A stretch of 34,031 bases of DNA from CAYPCH01 sp964409165 (GCA_964409165.1 CAYPCH010000025.1:1-34031), one strand, 5' to 3'; positions 1-9,190 are shown, counted from the stretch's first letter. Notes: generated by a model from the sequence alone, not told the origin. Program-made: numbers and translations.

Positions 1-49
1 TGTGAGCAACCAGAGCCTCAAAATACTATAAGTGGGAAAGTTGAGTTAA
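1..49 (-). repeat. MITE-like repeat, arm copy 1
   Basis: The reverse complement of these 49 bases matches 23928-23976 at 48 of 49 positions, and bases 1-46 (as reverse complement) match 13609-13654 at 45 of 46. The outer end carries the terminal motif TTAACTCAACTTTCCCAC, read on the minus strand. This looks like one end of the element seen complete at 13609-13746, with the remainder outside the window. No coding sequence was seen in it. Confidence 0.85.
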
Positions 50-177
50 TAACTATGCATTTATTATAGAAAAATAATGTTGAAATATAAGCCTTATGTG
101 TTAAAATAATATATTGAACATTATATATTACGAAACATATTACATATAGAGTATTTTGGAAGGTTTAAGGAGAAGGA

Positions 178-1470
178 ATGATGGAAGGTTTATTGGACTA
201 TTATAAAAAGCAGTTTGGGATACATGAAAAAGTTATAGAAATTGTTACTTGTGCACAGAAGGAAACCCGGCAGGCATTTGACAGAATTGATTGTATAAAG
301 GAACTTAATCAAATAAAAGTGATTAAGGCTATGCAGGACAACAACCTCAGCGAGACCCATTTTCCGGGAACAACCGGCTACGGTTACGGTGACAGGGGAA
401 GAGATGTTCTTGATTCCGTTTACAGGGATGTTTTCAAGGCTGAAGATGCCATGGTAAGGCATCAGATAGTATCAGGAACCCATGCTCTGGCACTTTGCAT
501 GTATGGCAATTTAAGACCGGGGGACGAGCTTTTGTCTGTTACCGGTAAACCCTATGATACTTTAGAAGAGGTTATTGGAATAAGGGGAGAGGGTGGAGGC
601 TCACTAAAAGAGTTTGGAGTAACTTACAAGCAGGTTGATTTGTTGGATGGCGGAAAAATTGATTTTGAAGGAATTGAAAAGGGTATAAATGACCGGACTG
701 CCATGGTTCTTATACAGAGGTCAAGAGGGTATGACTGGAGACCATCACTGTCGATGGGAGATATTGAGAGAATTATAAATGCTGTGAAAACAAAAAAAAG
801 CAGTGTTGTCGTTCTTGTGGACAACTGTTATGGGGAATTTGTAGAAGACAGGGAGCCGGTTGAAGTGGGTGCGGATCTTGTGGCTGGGTCACTGATAAAG
901 AACCCCGGGGGCGGTCTTGCTCCTACAGGGGGATATATAGCAGGAAATAAAAAATGTGTTGAAAAAGCGGCGTACAGGCTTACAACACCAGGGCTCGGCA
1001 AAGAGGTAGGTTCATCTTTAGGACATAACAGGCTAATGTTCCAGGGACTGTTTTTATCCCCTCATGTTGTTGCTGAAAGCTTAAGAGGTGCAGTATTATG
1101 CGCCGAAGTTATGAAACGCTTAGGCTACGAGACAAGCCCGGGATCATGTGATAGAAGGGGAGATATAATCCAGGCAGTGAAGTTTGATAATCCTGACAGC
1201 CTTATAGCGTTTTGTCAGGGAATTCAAAAGGGTTCACCGGTAGATTCCTTTGTTACACCTGAACCTTGGGAAATGCCGGGATATGAGCATCCTGTCATTA
1301 TGGCAGCCGGTGCATTTATTCAAGGGTCATCTATAGAACTTAGTGCGGATGCACCTATCAAAGCTCCTTACATTGCATATATGCAGGGGGGACTTGTGTA
1401 TGAGCATGTTAAACTTGCAATTATGATTTCCCTGCAAAAAATGCTGGATAAAGGTATCATCCGAATATAA
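178..1470 (+). CDS. Methionine gamma-lyase family PLP protein ('aluminium resistance protein', YnbB type)
   Basis: A 430-residue fold-type-I PLP enzyme of the Met_gamma_lyase family. The likely cofactor lysine is K241 in GSLIKNPGGG, preceded by an aspartate-containing VVVLVDNCYGE strand typical of the PLP-binding pocket. Family members are often labelled aluminium resistance protein, but the true substrate is not established; a C-S lyase activity on sulfur amino acids is the family expectation. The start is one of two adjacent ATGs (178 or 181) behind the SD site AAGGAG at 167-172; ATG181 has slightly better spacing. In Bacillus, ynbB lies downstream of miaA-hfq; here it is instead upstream of the sepF cluster. 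The length is normal for the family and no defect is visible. Confidence 0.85.
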   Translation: MMEGLLDYYKKQFGIHEKVIEIVTCAQKETRQAFDRIDCIKELNQIKVIKAMQDNNLSETHFPGTTGYGYGDRGRDVLDSVYRDVFKAEDAMVRHQIVSGTHALALCMYGNLRPGDELLSVTGKPYDTLEEVIGIRGEGGGSLKEFGVTYKQVDLLDGGKIDFEGIEKGINDRTAMVLIQRSRGYDWRPSLSMGDIERIINAVKTKKSSVVVLVDNCYGEFVEDREPVEVGADLVAGSLIKNPGGGLAPTGGYIAGNKKCVEKAAYRLTTPGLGKEVGSSLGHNRLMFQGLFLSPHVVAESLRGAVLCAEVMKRLGYETSPGSCDRRGDIIQAVKFDNPDSLIAFCQGIQKGSPVDSFVTPEPWEMPGYEHPVIMAAGAFIQGSSIELSADAPIKAPYIAYMQGGLVYEHVKLAIMISLQKMLDKGIIRI

Positions 1471-1487
1471 CCCTGGAGGGGATAGAT

Positions 1488-2756
1488 ATGGGTACTAAAC
1501 AAAAAGAAAAAGCATCAAAGAGAATCAAGCTGGGTAGCTTATTGGTGATGCTTTTTTTGCTTTTGTACATTCCTTCTGTTATAATGTGGGCATATGGCAA
1601 CAATGTCAGTACTGACATTGTAAGAATGGGGGAAATTGAGGATTCTATAAATACCGATGCATATATAATCAGGGATGAAGAGGTTCTCAATTCACCTATT
1701 GATGGGAAATGTATAAAAAGCGTTCTGGACGGAGAAAAAATAAGGAAGGATACTACTGTTGCAACTATATTGAACAAATCATCAGAGGAACTATTGGCAG
1801 ATATGAAAGCGTTGGATTTGAGCATAATAGAAATGCAGAAGAAAGAGATGGACAACCGAAACTTTTTCTCTGAGGACATAAAAAAGATTGACAAGGAAAT
1901 AGAAGAAAAGCTTCAGACAGTTATATTAAAGAGCAATACCGGAAACTTACTTGAAGTAAGAGGGATTAAGGATGAAATAGACGAATTGATTCAAAAAAAA
2001 GCAACAATTGCAGGGGATCTAAGTATATCCAATGTCCGGCTTAAATCGCTCAAAAATGAAAAGATGATTTTGCAACAAAGGATAAATGAAAATACTAAAA
2101 AGATTGTATCCATTACTTCAGGTATTGTATCGTATATTGTAGATGGGTATGAAGATGTATTGAACCCTGACAAAATAAGCAGTTTAACTGTAGCTGAACT
2201 TGAAAAATTAAAAGTAGTTAGAAAAAACTCAGATAAAGATAATATTAGTGTCAAAGCGGATAAACCGGTTGCAAAGATAGTCAAGGGAATAGATTACTAT
2301 ATTGTTTTTGCTCTTGATTCAAGGCAGTCAGAAGATATAGAGGAAGGTAGAGGATTTGACATAAGGATTAATGATATGGATAAGGTGATTAGAGGAAAGG
2401 TCTTTTTCAAATCAGAGCCAATGGAAGGAAAATATATAATAGCAATTGAGGTTGATAAGGCTCTGAGTGAGACCGTCGGATTAAGAAAAATCAGCGTTGA
2501 TTTGATAAAAAGCTATTACAACGGGCTCAAAGTACCGGTTCATAGTCTTAGAAACATAGATGAAAAGAACAAAATTGCTGATATTTTTTTGGTAAAGGCA
2601 AACCGTGCAAAAAATGCAAAGGTTCAAATCGTGGGAATAAATAACGAGTTTGCAATAATAAGTGATCCTGGCATTAAATTTAACGATGGAGTGAGCTTGT
2701 ATTCGAGCTATATTGTGAATTCGAAAAATGTTGAGGAAGGACAGATAATAAACTGA
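1488..2756 (+). CDS. HlyD-like membrane-anchored protein
   Basis: A 422-residue protein with a basic N-terminus, one membrane segment at about residues 16-36, and a large outside region. The region after the membrane segment (NSPIDGKCI, about residues 65-100) resembles a biotinyl-lipoyl-like half-motif of HlyD/AcrA adaptors. A charged helical region likely to form a coiled coil follows at about 100-205, then beta-rich domains. It starts at ATG behind GGAGGGG and its TGA overlaps the yggS ATG by one base (TGATG), so the two are translationally linked. No ABC transporter or outer-membrane partner lies nearby, and the neighbours are division-associated genes. An envelope role connected to division is a reasonable inference, but the function is unknown. 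Confidence 0.7.
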   Translation: MGTKQKEKASKRIKLGSLLVMLFLLLYIPSVIMWAYGNNVSTDIVRMGEIEDSINTDAYIIRDEEVLNSPIDGKCIKSVLDGEKIRKDTTVATILNKSSEELLADMKALDLSIIEMQKKEMDNRNFFSEDIKKIDKEIEEKLQTVILKSNTGNLLEVRGIKDEIDELIQKKATIAGDLSISNVRLKSLKNEKMILQQRINENTKKIVSITSGIVSYIVDGYEDVLNPDKISSLTVAELEKLKVVRKNSDKDNISVKADKPVAKIVKGIDYYIVFALDSRQSEDIEEGRGFDIRINDMDKVIRGKVFFKSEPMEGKYIIAIEVDKALSETVGLRKISVDLIKSYYNGLKVPVHSLRNIDEKNKIADIFLVKANRAKNAKVQIVGINNEFAIISDPGIKFNDGVSLYSSYIVNSKNVEEGQIIN

Positions 2757-3466
2757 TGAAGGATGAGCTGGATTATATCGCAAAAAATCTTGAAGATGTT
2801 AAGGTTAGGGTGAAGCTGGCTGCTGAAAAAAGCGGAAGAAGGGCGGAGGATATTAAAATTATTGCTGTTACAAAAACCGTTCTTCCTGAAAAGATAATAA
2901 AAATTGTAAAGGAAGGAATTATTGATCTGGGCGAAAACAGAGTTCAGGAATTGGTTGAAAAGTACGATATTATTAGTGAGGAATGTAATTGGCATCTTAT
3001 TGGTCATCTCCAAACAAACAAGGTTAAATACATAGTGGATAAAATCAGCATGATTCATTCGGTTGACAGATTGGAATTGGCCAGAGAAATACAAAAGAGG
3101 GCAGAAGTATTTGGAAAGACGGTAGATGTGCTTATTCAGGTTAATGTTTCAGGAGAGGAAACTAAATTTGGAGTTTCACCGGATAGTGTATATGATCTGG
3201 TGAAAGGAATAAGTAAATTTGGAAATATAAAGGTGAAAGGTCTTATGACTATAGCACCATATTGTGAGGAACCCGAGAATATAAGGTGCGTTTTTAGAAA
3301 TTTAAGGGACTTAGCTCTTGACATTGTTAAAGAAAAAAATGATAATATTACTATGGATATTCTATCCATGGGAATGAGTAACGATTTTGAAGTTGCAATT
3401 GAAGAAGGTGCAAATATGATAAGAATCGGTACTGCTTTATTTGGAAAGAGGAATTATGCTTTCTAA
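2756..3466 (+). CDS. yggS: YggS/PLPBP family pyridoxal phosphate homeostasis protein
   Basis: A 236-residue single-domain PLP-binding protein, close to the usual 220-235. The cofactor lysine is K40 in IIAVTKTV. Family hallmarks GENRVQE, WHLIGHLQTNK, MGMSNDFEVAIEEG and IRIGTALFG are all present in order. The family buffers free PLP and affects amino-acid and vitamin B6 balance; it is not a racemase although it shares that barrel fold. The start overlaps the previous stop by one base. In Firmicutes this gene commonly precedes sepF, as it does here, 74 bases upstream. Confidence 0.95.
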   Translation: MKDELDYIAKNLEDVKVRVKLAAEKSGRRAEDIKIIAVTKTVLPEKIIKIVKEGIIDLGENRVQELVEKYDIISEECNWHLIGHLQTNKVKYIVDKISMIHSVDRLELAREIQKRAEVFGKTVDVLIQVNVSGEETKFGVSPDSVYDLVKGISKFGNIKVKGLMTIAPYCEEPENIRCVFRNLRDLALDIVKEKNDNITMDILSMGMSNDFEVAIEEGANMIRIGTALFGKRNYAF

Positions 3467-3540
3467 AAGTTTATTTACTTTTATGAAAGTATAATATACA
3501 AATGCTTTATTTACAAAAGATAAACAGGAGGTAATCAGGT

Positions 3541-3999
3541 ATGTCGAAAATTTTTAACAAAGTCCTGAATTTTGTTGGATGGGAAACTGAAGAAGATGAA
3601 GAACTAGAAGAACTAGAAGGAATGGAAGAGGTAAAGGAAGAAATTGAACAGCCTCAGTTTATGCAACCTATAACAAAAAGGTCTCAGAGCAAGGTTGTAA
3701 ATATTCACTCTACATCTCAGTTTAAGGTTATAATAATGCAACCTGAGAGTTTTAACGACGCTAAGGATGTGTGTGACCACTTAAAGAACAAAAAACCTAC
3801 GATAATAAACTTAGAAAAGCTTGAGAAAGAGACTGCACAGAGAATAATAGATTTTTTGAGTGGGTCTGTATATTCCCTTGATGGTAACATCCAGAAGGTT
3901 TCAAGCGAGATATTTATTATAGCCCCCTATAATGTTGATATTATGGGAGACTTTAAAGAAGAAATTTCAAACAAGGCAGCTTTCCCATGGTCAAAATAG
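3541..3999 (+). CDS. sepF: Cell division protein SepF
   Basis: A 152-residue cytoplasmic FtsZ-associated protein. The N-terminus (MSKIFNKVLNFVGWE) is an amphipathic helix expected to bind membrane. An acidic, Glu-rich linker follows at about residues 17-40. The SepF core, about residues 60-145, contains KVIIMQPESFNDAK, PTIINLEKL and RIIDFLSGSVYSLDG, which form the dimer and FtsZ-binding surface in characterised homologues. SepF tethers and bundles FtsZ filaments at the septum. The start is fixed by CAGGAGGTAA about 8 bases upstream. It is followed 12 bases later by yggT, so the two are probably co-transcribed. Confidence 0.96.
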   Translation: MSKIFNKVLNFVGWETEEDEELEELEGMEEVKEEIEQPQFMQPITKRSQSKVVNIHSTSQFKVIIMQPESFNDAKDVCDHLKNKKPTIINLEKLEKETAQRIIDFLSGSVYSLDGNIQKVSSEIFIIAPYNVDIMGDFKEEISNKAAFPWSK

Positions 4000-4011
4000 T
4001 GGAGGATATAA

Positions 4012-4293
4012 ATGAATGAAAGTTTGACTGTGTTTCTTCAGTCACTGGATTTGTTACTTATAATAACTGGATACATTATATTTATACGTGCGGTTATATC
4101 ATGGCTTCCGATACCGAAGGACAATCAACTTATAAGATTGTTGTATCAAGTTACAGAGCCAATACTTGCACCTATAAGAAACTTGATTGAGAAGACCTCT
4201 TTTGGTAATAATCTGATGGTAGACTTATCACCATTGGTTGTTCTTTTGATTATTTATTTAATTGATGCGATTATTGGAAGTTTGATTGTATAA
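4012..4293 (+). CDS. YggT family membrane protein
   Basis: A 93-residue protein with two hydrophobic membrane segments (about 10-30 and 70-92) separated by a conserved loop, SWLPIPKDNQLIRLLYQVTEPILAP, whose Pro/Glu-Pro pattern is characteristic of YggT. The SD site is GGAGGATATAA-ATG. It sits between sepF and ylmH as in many Gram-positives. The function is poorly defined; roles in division, osmotic tolerance or membrane protein assembly have been proposed for relatives. The last five codons and the stop are part of a 14-bp tandem triplication that continues into the spacer (see the 4280-4321 repeat). Confidence 0.92.
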   Translation: MNESLTVFLQSLDLLLIITGYIIFIRAVISWLPIPKDNQLIRLLYQVTEPILAPIRNLIEKTSFGNNLMVDLSPLVVLLIIYLIDAIIGSLIV

Positions 4294-4321
4294 TTTTGAT
4301 TGTATAATTTTGATTGTATAA
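4280..4321 (+). repeat. 14-bp tandem triplication at the yggT stop
   Basis: Three contiguous copies of TTTTGATTGTATAA (first copy begins GTTTGATT). Copy 1 encodes the final residues and TAA of yggT; copies 2 and 3 fill the spacer before ylmH. This looks like a local slippage duplication. Confidence 0.95.
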
Positions 4322-4353
4322 AGGGAAATAATACATAGATAACTTATAAAATT

Positions 4354-5145
4354 ATGGATAGAGATGCGATAATAAAAAAGGTTTTAAGAATTGAAGATAA
4401 GTTTTTAGTAGCGAGAATATTGGATTTGTCTTATATATCTCAAAAAACTAATACTATTGCACATACTGATTTTTTAGATCCATATCAGGCAAGCGTTGCA
4501 ACAAGAATTCTATCATCAGCTGTAATAAGAGATTATTGCTTTTATGGCGGTTTCGATGGGGCGGAGAGGGTGTTAATGTTTTTCTGCCCTAATGCTGTAC
4601 CCGAGGATAGGGATAATACCTTTTCAGGGTTTATAAAAGTTTTACGTATAGAGCTTAAGACAAGAGAGAATTATTCTCATAGAGATTATCTTGGTTCTTT
4701 AATGGGTATAGGTATTAAAAGGGAGAAAATTGGCGATATTCTTGTTGAAGACGATTTTTGTCTCGCAGTGGTTATGGACGAGATTGCAGAATATATTTTG
4801 TTTAACTTGACAAAAGTAGGTAATGCAAAGGCCTCTGTACAGGTTGTTGACATAAGCGAGCTTGGAAAATTTGAACCCAATATAAAGGAAATAAGTAAAA
4901 CGGTTGCATCGTTGAGGTTGGACTCAGTGGCAAGTGCAGGGTTTAATATATCCAGAAGTAAAATAGCTGAATTAATTAGGGGTGAGAAGGTAAACTTGAA
5001 TTGGGAGACTATTAACAGTTTGACAAGGATGGTTAAAGAGGGGGACACCATATCTATACGTGGTAAAGGTAGAGTTGTGTTGCATAAGATAGGCAATAAT
5101 ACTAAAAAAGATAGAATACATATTATACTAAAGAAATTTGTTTAA
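4354..5145 (+). CDS. ylmH: YlmH-like RNA-binding protein with S4 domain
   Basis: A 263-residue protein of the YlmH family. An N-terminal region contains the conserved FLDPYQASVATRIL patch, a middle RRM-like part has HRDYLGSLMGIGIKREKIGD, and a C-terminal S4 RNA-binding domain covers about 180-245 (RLDSVASAGFNISRSKIAELI, then DTISIRGKGRV). YlmH relatives bind ribosomes or ribosome-associated peptidyl-tRNA, and the gene is habitually located in the division cluster. The start ATG at 4354 has no recognisable SD site; the nearest purine run (AAGGGAA, 4321-4327) is about 27 bases upstream, just after the tandem triplication. The stop TAA is 14 bases before the divIVA start. Confidence 0.92.
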   Translation: MDRDAIIKKVLRIEDKFLVARILDLSYISQKTNTIAHTDFLDPYQASVATRILSSAVIRDYCFYGGFDGAERVLMFFCPNAVPEDRDNTFSGFIKVLRIELKTRENYSHRDYLGSLMGIGIKREKIGDILVEDDFCLAVVMDEIAEYILFNLTKVGNAKASVQVVDISELGKFEPNIKEISKTVASLRLDSVASAGFNISRSKIAELIRGEKVNLNWETINSLTRMVKEGDTISIRGKGRVVLHKIGNNTKKDRIHIILKKFV

Positions 5146-5159
5146 TGAGGTGTCTTAAT

Positions 5160-5621
5160 ATGAACTATACTCCTAACGAGTTACAAAACCTGGAATTTAA
5201 AAAGAGCATGGTTGGCGGTTACAATGAAGACATGGTAAATGGTGTAATCGACAAGGTAATTGAGGATTATTCTGCTTACATACATGAGAATATTGAGCTT
5301 AAGGATAAAATTGGGGTTTTAAATGAAGCTATACAGCATTACAAGAATATTGAAGAATCGTTGCAAAATACTCTTATTGTAGCCCAGCAGACTAGTGAAG
5401 ACATTAAAAAAAATGGCTATCAGAAGGCTGAAAATATAGTTAAAGATGCTGAGATAAGAGCCACAAAAATTATAAACGATGCCAATCAGGAAGTAGTGAA
5501 AATTAAATTTGAGTACGAAGATATGAAGAAAAAGCTATATGTATATAAAAGTAAGGCAGAGTCACTGCTATTATCGCAGTTGGAAGTTTTGAGGTCTATT
5601 ATTGACGATCAGGACAAATAG
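5160..5621 (+). CDS. divIVA: DivIVA-domain protein
   Basis: A 153-residue cytoplasmic coiled-coil protein. The N-terminal DivIVA lipid-binding part reads TPNELQNLEFKKSMVGGYNE, close to the family's 'tP.di....F.....GY...eV..fl' pattern. A long coiled coil follows from about residue 35 to the end. The ATG at 5160 is preferred because GAGGTG lies 7 bases upstream; an in-frame ATG at 5145 overlapping the ylmH stop would add five residues. DivIVA senses negative membrane curvature and marks poles and septa. It is the last gene of the yggS-sepF-yggT-ylmH-divIVA run and is followed by a terminator. Confidence 0.93.
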   Translation: MNYTPNELQNLEFKKSMVGGYNEDMVNGVIDKVIEDYSAYIHENIELKDKIGVLNEAIQHYKNIEESLQNTLIVAQQTSEDIKKNGYQKAENIVKDAEIRATKIINDANQEVVKIKFEYEDMKKKLYVYKSKAESLLLSQLEVLRSIIDDQDK

Positions 5622-5643
5622 AAAATAATATTTTCTGTTATTT

Positions 5644-5681
5644 AAGCTCCATCTATTAAAGGTGGAGTTTGTAGTTTTTTA
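5644..5681 (+). terminator. Rho-independent terminator after divIVA
   Basis: Stem AAGCTCCATC (5644-5653) pairs with GGTGGAGTTT (5661-5670) using G-U pairs, with a 7-base loop, then GTAGTTTTTTA. It separates the division cluster from aroB. Confidence 0.85.
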
Positions 5682-5713
5682 GTGTTAAAAGTACTTTAAA
5701 GGGGCGATTGTAC

Positions 5714-6793
5714 TTGGAAAAAATCAATATTAATTTGTCAGAGAGAAGCTATCCGATATACATAACAACAGATTACAGTGATATGGGTAAAGCGCTGCAT
5801 AATGCAAAAATCGGAGGCAAAATAGTTTTAATAACGGATACAAATGTAGACAAATATCAGTCAAATGACTGTATGGATGCTTTAAAGTCTAATGGGTGTG
5901 ATGTATGCAAATTTGTTATTGAAGCCGGAGAGAAGAGTAAAAATCTCGATACTATGAGGGATATTTATCATTACCTGGTTGGACAGAAGCTTGACAGAAA
6001 TTCTTCTATTGTTGCTTTAGGAGGAGGAGTTGTAGGTGATATAGCAGGATTTGTAGCAGCTACATTTTTGAGAGGCGTTAATTTTATCCAGATACCTACA
6101 ACGTTACTTGCACAATCGGACAGCAGTGTAGGCGGCAAGGTGGGTGTTGACTTTGAAGGAAGCAAGAATATAATAGGCGCATTTTACCAGCCTAAATTTG
6201 TTTATTTGAACGTAAATACTCTAAAAACCCTTCCGGTAAGAGATATTAAGTCAGGTCTTGCTGAAGTTGTAAAGCATGGTATTATACAGAATGCAGACTT
6301 TTTTGACTATATAGGATATAATATAAGTAAAATATTCAGTTTTGATGAGGCTGTTCTACAGTATATGGCAAAGGTTAACTGCTCCATAAAAGGCAGTGTG
6401 GTTGAAAAGGACGAGAAGGAAAGCGGGTTAAGAGCTGTTTTGAATTTCGGACATACAGTTGGGCATGCTATTGAAACTGTTATGGATTTTGAGCTTATGC
6501 ACGGAGAGTGTGTTTCACTAGGAATGATAGGAGCTTTCAAGATGGCACAATATCTCAAAATGATTGATGAGATAGAGGTTGAAAAAGTAAGTAGTACTTT
6601 AGATAAAATAGGACTTCCTGTGAGAGTTGAGAATATTGATGTTGATAAGGTATACAATCAGATGTTTTACGACAAAAAGGTAAAAGGAAACAAACTGAAT
6701 TTTATACTTCCAAGGGAAAGAATCGGAGAAGTTATACAGTGTGTAATTGAGGACGAAGGTCTTATAAAAAGAGTGATTTCAGAACTTGGATAA
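5714..6793 (+). CDS. aroB: 3-dehydroquinate synthase
   Basis: A 359-residue enzyme of the shikimate pathway, converting DAHP to 3-dehydroquinate with NAD and a divalent metal. Visible family blocks are the NAD-binding GGGVVGDIAGFVAATFLRG, IPTTLLAQSDSSVGGKVGV, metal ligands in LAEVVKHG and in FGHTVGHAIE, and LMHGECVSLGM. The start is a TTG. TTG5714 is 8 bases after the SD-like AAAGGGG (5698-5704); the upstream in-frame TTG at 5708 sits too close and would add two residues. The terminator upstream suggests aroB has its own promoter. No other aro gene is adjacent. Confidence 0.95.
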   Translation: MEKININLSERSYPIYITTDYSDMGKALHNAKIGGKIVLITDTNVDKYQSNDCMDALKSNGCDVCKFVIEAGEKSKNLDTMRDIYHYLVGQKLDRNSSIVALGGGVVGDIAGFVAATFLRGVNFIQIPTTLLAQSDSSVGGKVGVDFEGSKNIIGAFYQPKFVYLNVNTLKTLPVRDIKSGLAEVVKHGIIQNADFFDYIGYNISKIFSFDEAVLQYMAKVNCSIKGSVVEKDEKESGLRAVLNFGHTVGHAIETVMDFELMHGECVSLGMIGAFKMAQYLKMIDEIEVEKVSSTLDKIGLPVRVENIDVDKVYNQMFYDKKVKGNKLNFILPRERIGEVIQCVIEDEGLIKRVISELG

Positions 6794-6827
6794 GTAATAC
6801 AGTAATAGGATTTGAGAGGTCAGATAG

Positions 6828-9182
6828 ATGAAAGACTTTAAGAATTATTTGTTTTATTTATTATTTTTGCTGTTTTTATTTGCAGGATACGATAATGCTT
6901 ATGCTGTGGGTGGGTCAAATACAGCTGAAATAGCTGAAAATGCGGCAAAACCCAAGCCGATCCATGTAACAGTTGACAATAAATATATAGGGTTTGATGT
7001 TTCACCTCAAATTATCAACGGAAGAACTATGGTTCCTTTAAGGGCTATATTTGAAGCATTGGGCTCAACAGTTGAATGGGATGAAAGAATAAGGACAGTT
7101 ATTGGCATAAAAGATGAAATAACCGTTATGCTTAAGATAGACGACACTAAAGCAACTGTCAACGGCAAAGAAGTGATTCTTGATTCCCCAGGGGTCATAG
7201 TCAACGGGAGAACGCTAGTTCCTGTAAGGTTTATTGCCGAAAGTCTTGGTTCAAAAGTTGACTGGGACAGCAAAACAAGTACAGTAATAATAATATCCAG
7301 AGAAATGTTTCAATTTTCATCAGATACTATCAAGTTTAAAGATCCCAACTTAGAAAAAGCCATCCGTGATCATATCGGAAAACATGACGGAAGCATAACT
7401 TTAGCAGATGTACAATCTATTATTACTTTTAACGCTGGTAAAAGAGAAATATCCGATCTTACTGGCATAGAAAACCTTAAAAATTTAAGAGAACTCTATC
7501 TTTATTCAAATAGTATAAAAAATATTGATAATTTAAAAGACATGAAGAACCTGCAGGTACTTGATTTGTGGGGAAACAGAATACAAAATATAGAAAGCAT
7601 CGGTAATCTTGATAATATAAAAGCTTTGGATTTAGCGTATAATCAGATTATTGATATTTCACCGTTAAAAAATCTTGTAAATATTGAACAGCTTAATCTA
7701 TACTATAATCCCATTGTTGACATCAGCGTCTTAAAAAGTCTTGAAAAGCTTTATGTTTTTTACTTTGAAAGCTATAACGCAATTGTACAGGTGAATGATA
7801 ATTTATTGAAAAGATATGAAGTTTTGAATCAAAAAGTGGAGAATATTTTAAGCACAGTAATAAATGCTGATATGACTGAGCTTGAAAAAGAGATTGCACT
7901 ACATGATTATATTGTGCTTAATACAATGTATGATTCGGAGAATTATGAAAAAAACAGCGTACCTGAGGTGTCACATTCCCATTATGGAGTGTTTATAAAT
8001 GGAGTGGCTGTTTGTGATGGATATGCAAAAGCATTGCACATCTTGCTTTCAAAGGCTGGGATAGAATGTGAAATTATAGAAGGTGAAGGTGCTGAAGAAA
8101 ACCAATGGATAAATCATGCGTGGAACTTAGCTAAGATTGAAGGAAAATACTATCATGTTGATGCCACATATAATGATCCAAATTTTATCATATTCAAAGA
8201 TGGCAAGGAACAATCTAAGAAAGCGCTCAAGCATAATTATTTTAATCTTTCTGACGCTCAAATGTGTGCAAGCCACAAGTGGAACAGAGAATTGTATCAA
8301 AAATGTGAAACTGATAATGATTATGTGACTTTCAGAAGAGATAACAGATTTTTATCAGATGGCGAATGGATATATTCTAATTTATTTGGCAAACTGCACA
8401 GAATAAAAGCAGACGGAACAGATATAACTATAATCAGTGAAGATGATGCCCGATATATGGAAATGGATAGTGAATGGATTTATTATTCAAACTGGAGCGA
8501 TGAAAGGCAACTGTACAGAATAAAGAAAGACGGAAGCGCAAAAGAAAAAATAAATAACGATACAGCTGCATTTATAAGAGTTGTCGATAAGAATATTTAT
8601 TATATAAATTCAAAGGATAATTCACTTATGATGTTGAAATCCGGTGTTCAAGGAATACCTGTATTAAAGTATGATCCAGAGGCTTATATGCGGATTGCAG
8701 AGCCCGGAAAGAGCATATATAAAGATGATTTCTATGTTTGGTGGATGGATATATATAATGATACAATTTATTATACTTGCTTTAGTTGGAATGATAAAAA
8801 TCGGCTTTATAACAAGGCTTTAAAGAATCTGGACATAATATATGAAGGGGAGTTTGGACTTTATAATGTAAATCAGGAATGTTTGTATGAAACAAACAGA
8901 TTCATGATAGCGGGGTTTGACTATTACAATGACGGAAGGTCAATAAAATATTCATACAATGAAATTGTATTTATAGTAGATGGGTGGATTTATTATATAA
9001 GAGATGGTGAAGAGAAAAGCATAAATAGGATTAAAACAGATGCTTCCGAAAATATAACCATTTACAATGGGAACTGTTCGGATATTGAGATTGTGGGAGA
9101 CTGGGTATACTACATTAGTTCATCGGACAACAAATATTACAGAATTAAATCGGATGGTACAGATAATATCTGTCTTGAGTGA
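6828..9182 (+). CDS. Secreted stalk-domain / LRR / transglutaminase-like / DUF5050 protein
   Basis: A 784-residue modular exported protein. It has a signal peptide (residues 1-27, ending near AYA); paired Cu_amine_oxidN1 'stalk' repeats at about 46-160 (INGRTMVPLRAIFEALG, VNGRTLVPVRFIAESLG); leucine-rich repeats at about 200-315 with 22-residue LxxLxLxxNxI spacing; a transglutaminase-like core at about 345-465 with a Cys-His-Asp triad readable as C396 (AVCDGYAKA), H430 (NHAWN) and D445 (HVDATYND); and a C-terminal DUF5050 beta-propeller-like part with repeated WIYY...YRIK.DG motifs. The stalk repeats are a surface-anchoring domain and do not imply amine oxidase activity. The triad is intact, so protease-like or cross-linking activity on cell-wall material is plausible. 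The start ATG follows GAGAGGTCAGAT. Confidence 0.88.
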   Translation: MKDFKNYLFYLLFLLFLFAGYDNAYAVGGSNTAEIAENAAKPKPIHVTVDNKYIGFDVSPQIINGRTMVPLRAIFEALGSTVEWDERIRTVIGIKDEITVMLKIDDTKATVNGKEVILDSPGVIVNGRTLVPVRFIAESLGSKVDWDSKTSTVIIISREMFQFSSDTIKFKDPNLEKAIRDHIGKHDGSITLADVQSIITFNAGKREISDLTGIENLKNLRELYLYSNSIKNIDNLKDMKNLQVLDLWGNRIQNIESIGNLDNIKALDLAYNQIIDISPLKNLVNIEQLNLYYNPIVDISVLKSLEKLYVFYFESYNAIVQVNDNLLKRYEVLNQKVENILSTVINADMTELEKEIALHDYIVLNTMYDSENYEKNSVPEVSHSHYGVFINGVAVCDGYAKALHILLSKAGIECEIIEGEGAEENQWINHAWNLAKIEGKYYHVDATYNDPNFIIFKDGKEQSKKALKHNYFNLSDAQMCASHKWNRELYQKCETDNDYVTFRRDNRFLSDGEWIYSNLFGKLHRIKADGTDITIISEDDARYMEMDSEWIYYSNWSDERQLYRIKKDGSAKEKINNDTAAFIRVVDKNIYYINSKDNSLMMLKSGVQGIPVLKYDPEAYMRIAEPGKSIYKDDFYVWWMDIYNDTIYYTCFSWNDKNRLYNKALKNLDIIYEGEFGLYNVNQECLYETNRFMIAGFDYYNDGRSIKYSYNEIVFIVDGWIYYIRDGEEKSINRIKTDASENITIYNGNCSDIEIVGDWVYYISSSDNKYYRIKSDGTDNICLE

Positions 9183-9190
9183 ATATAAAA

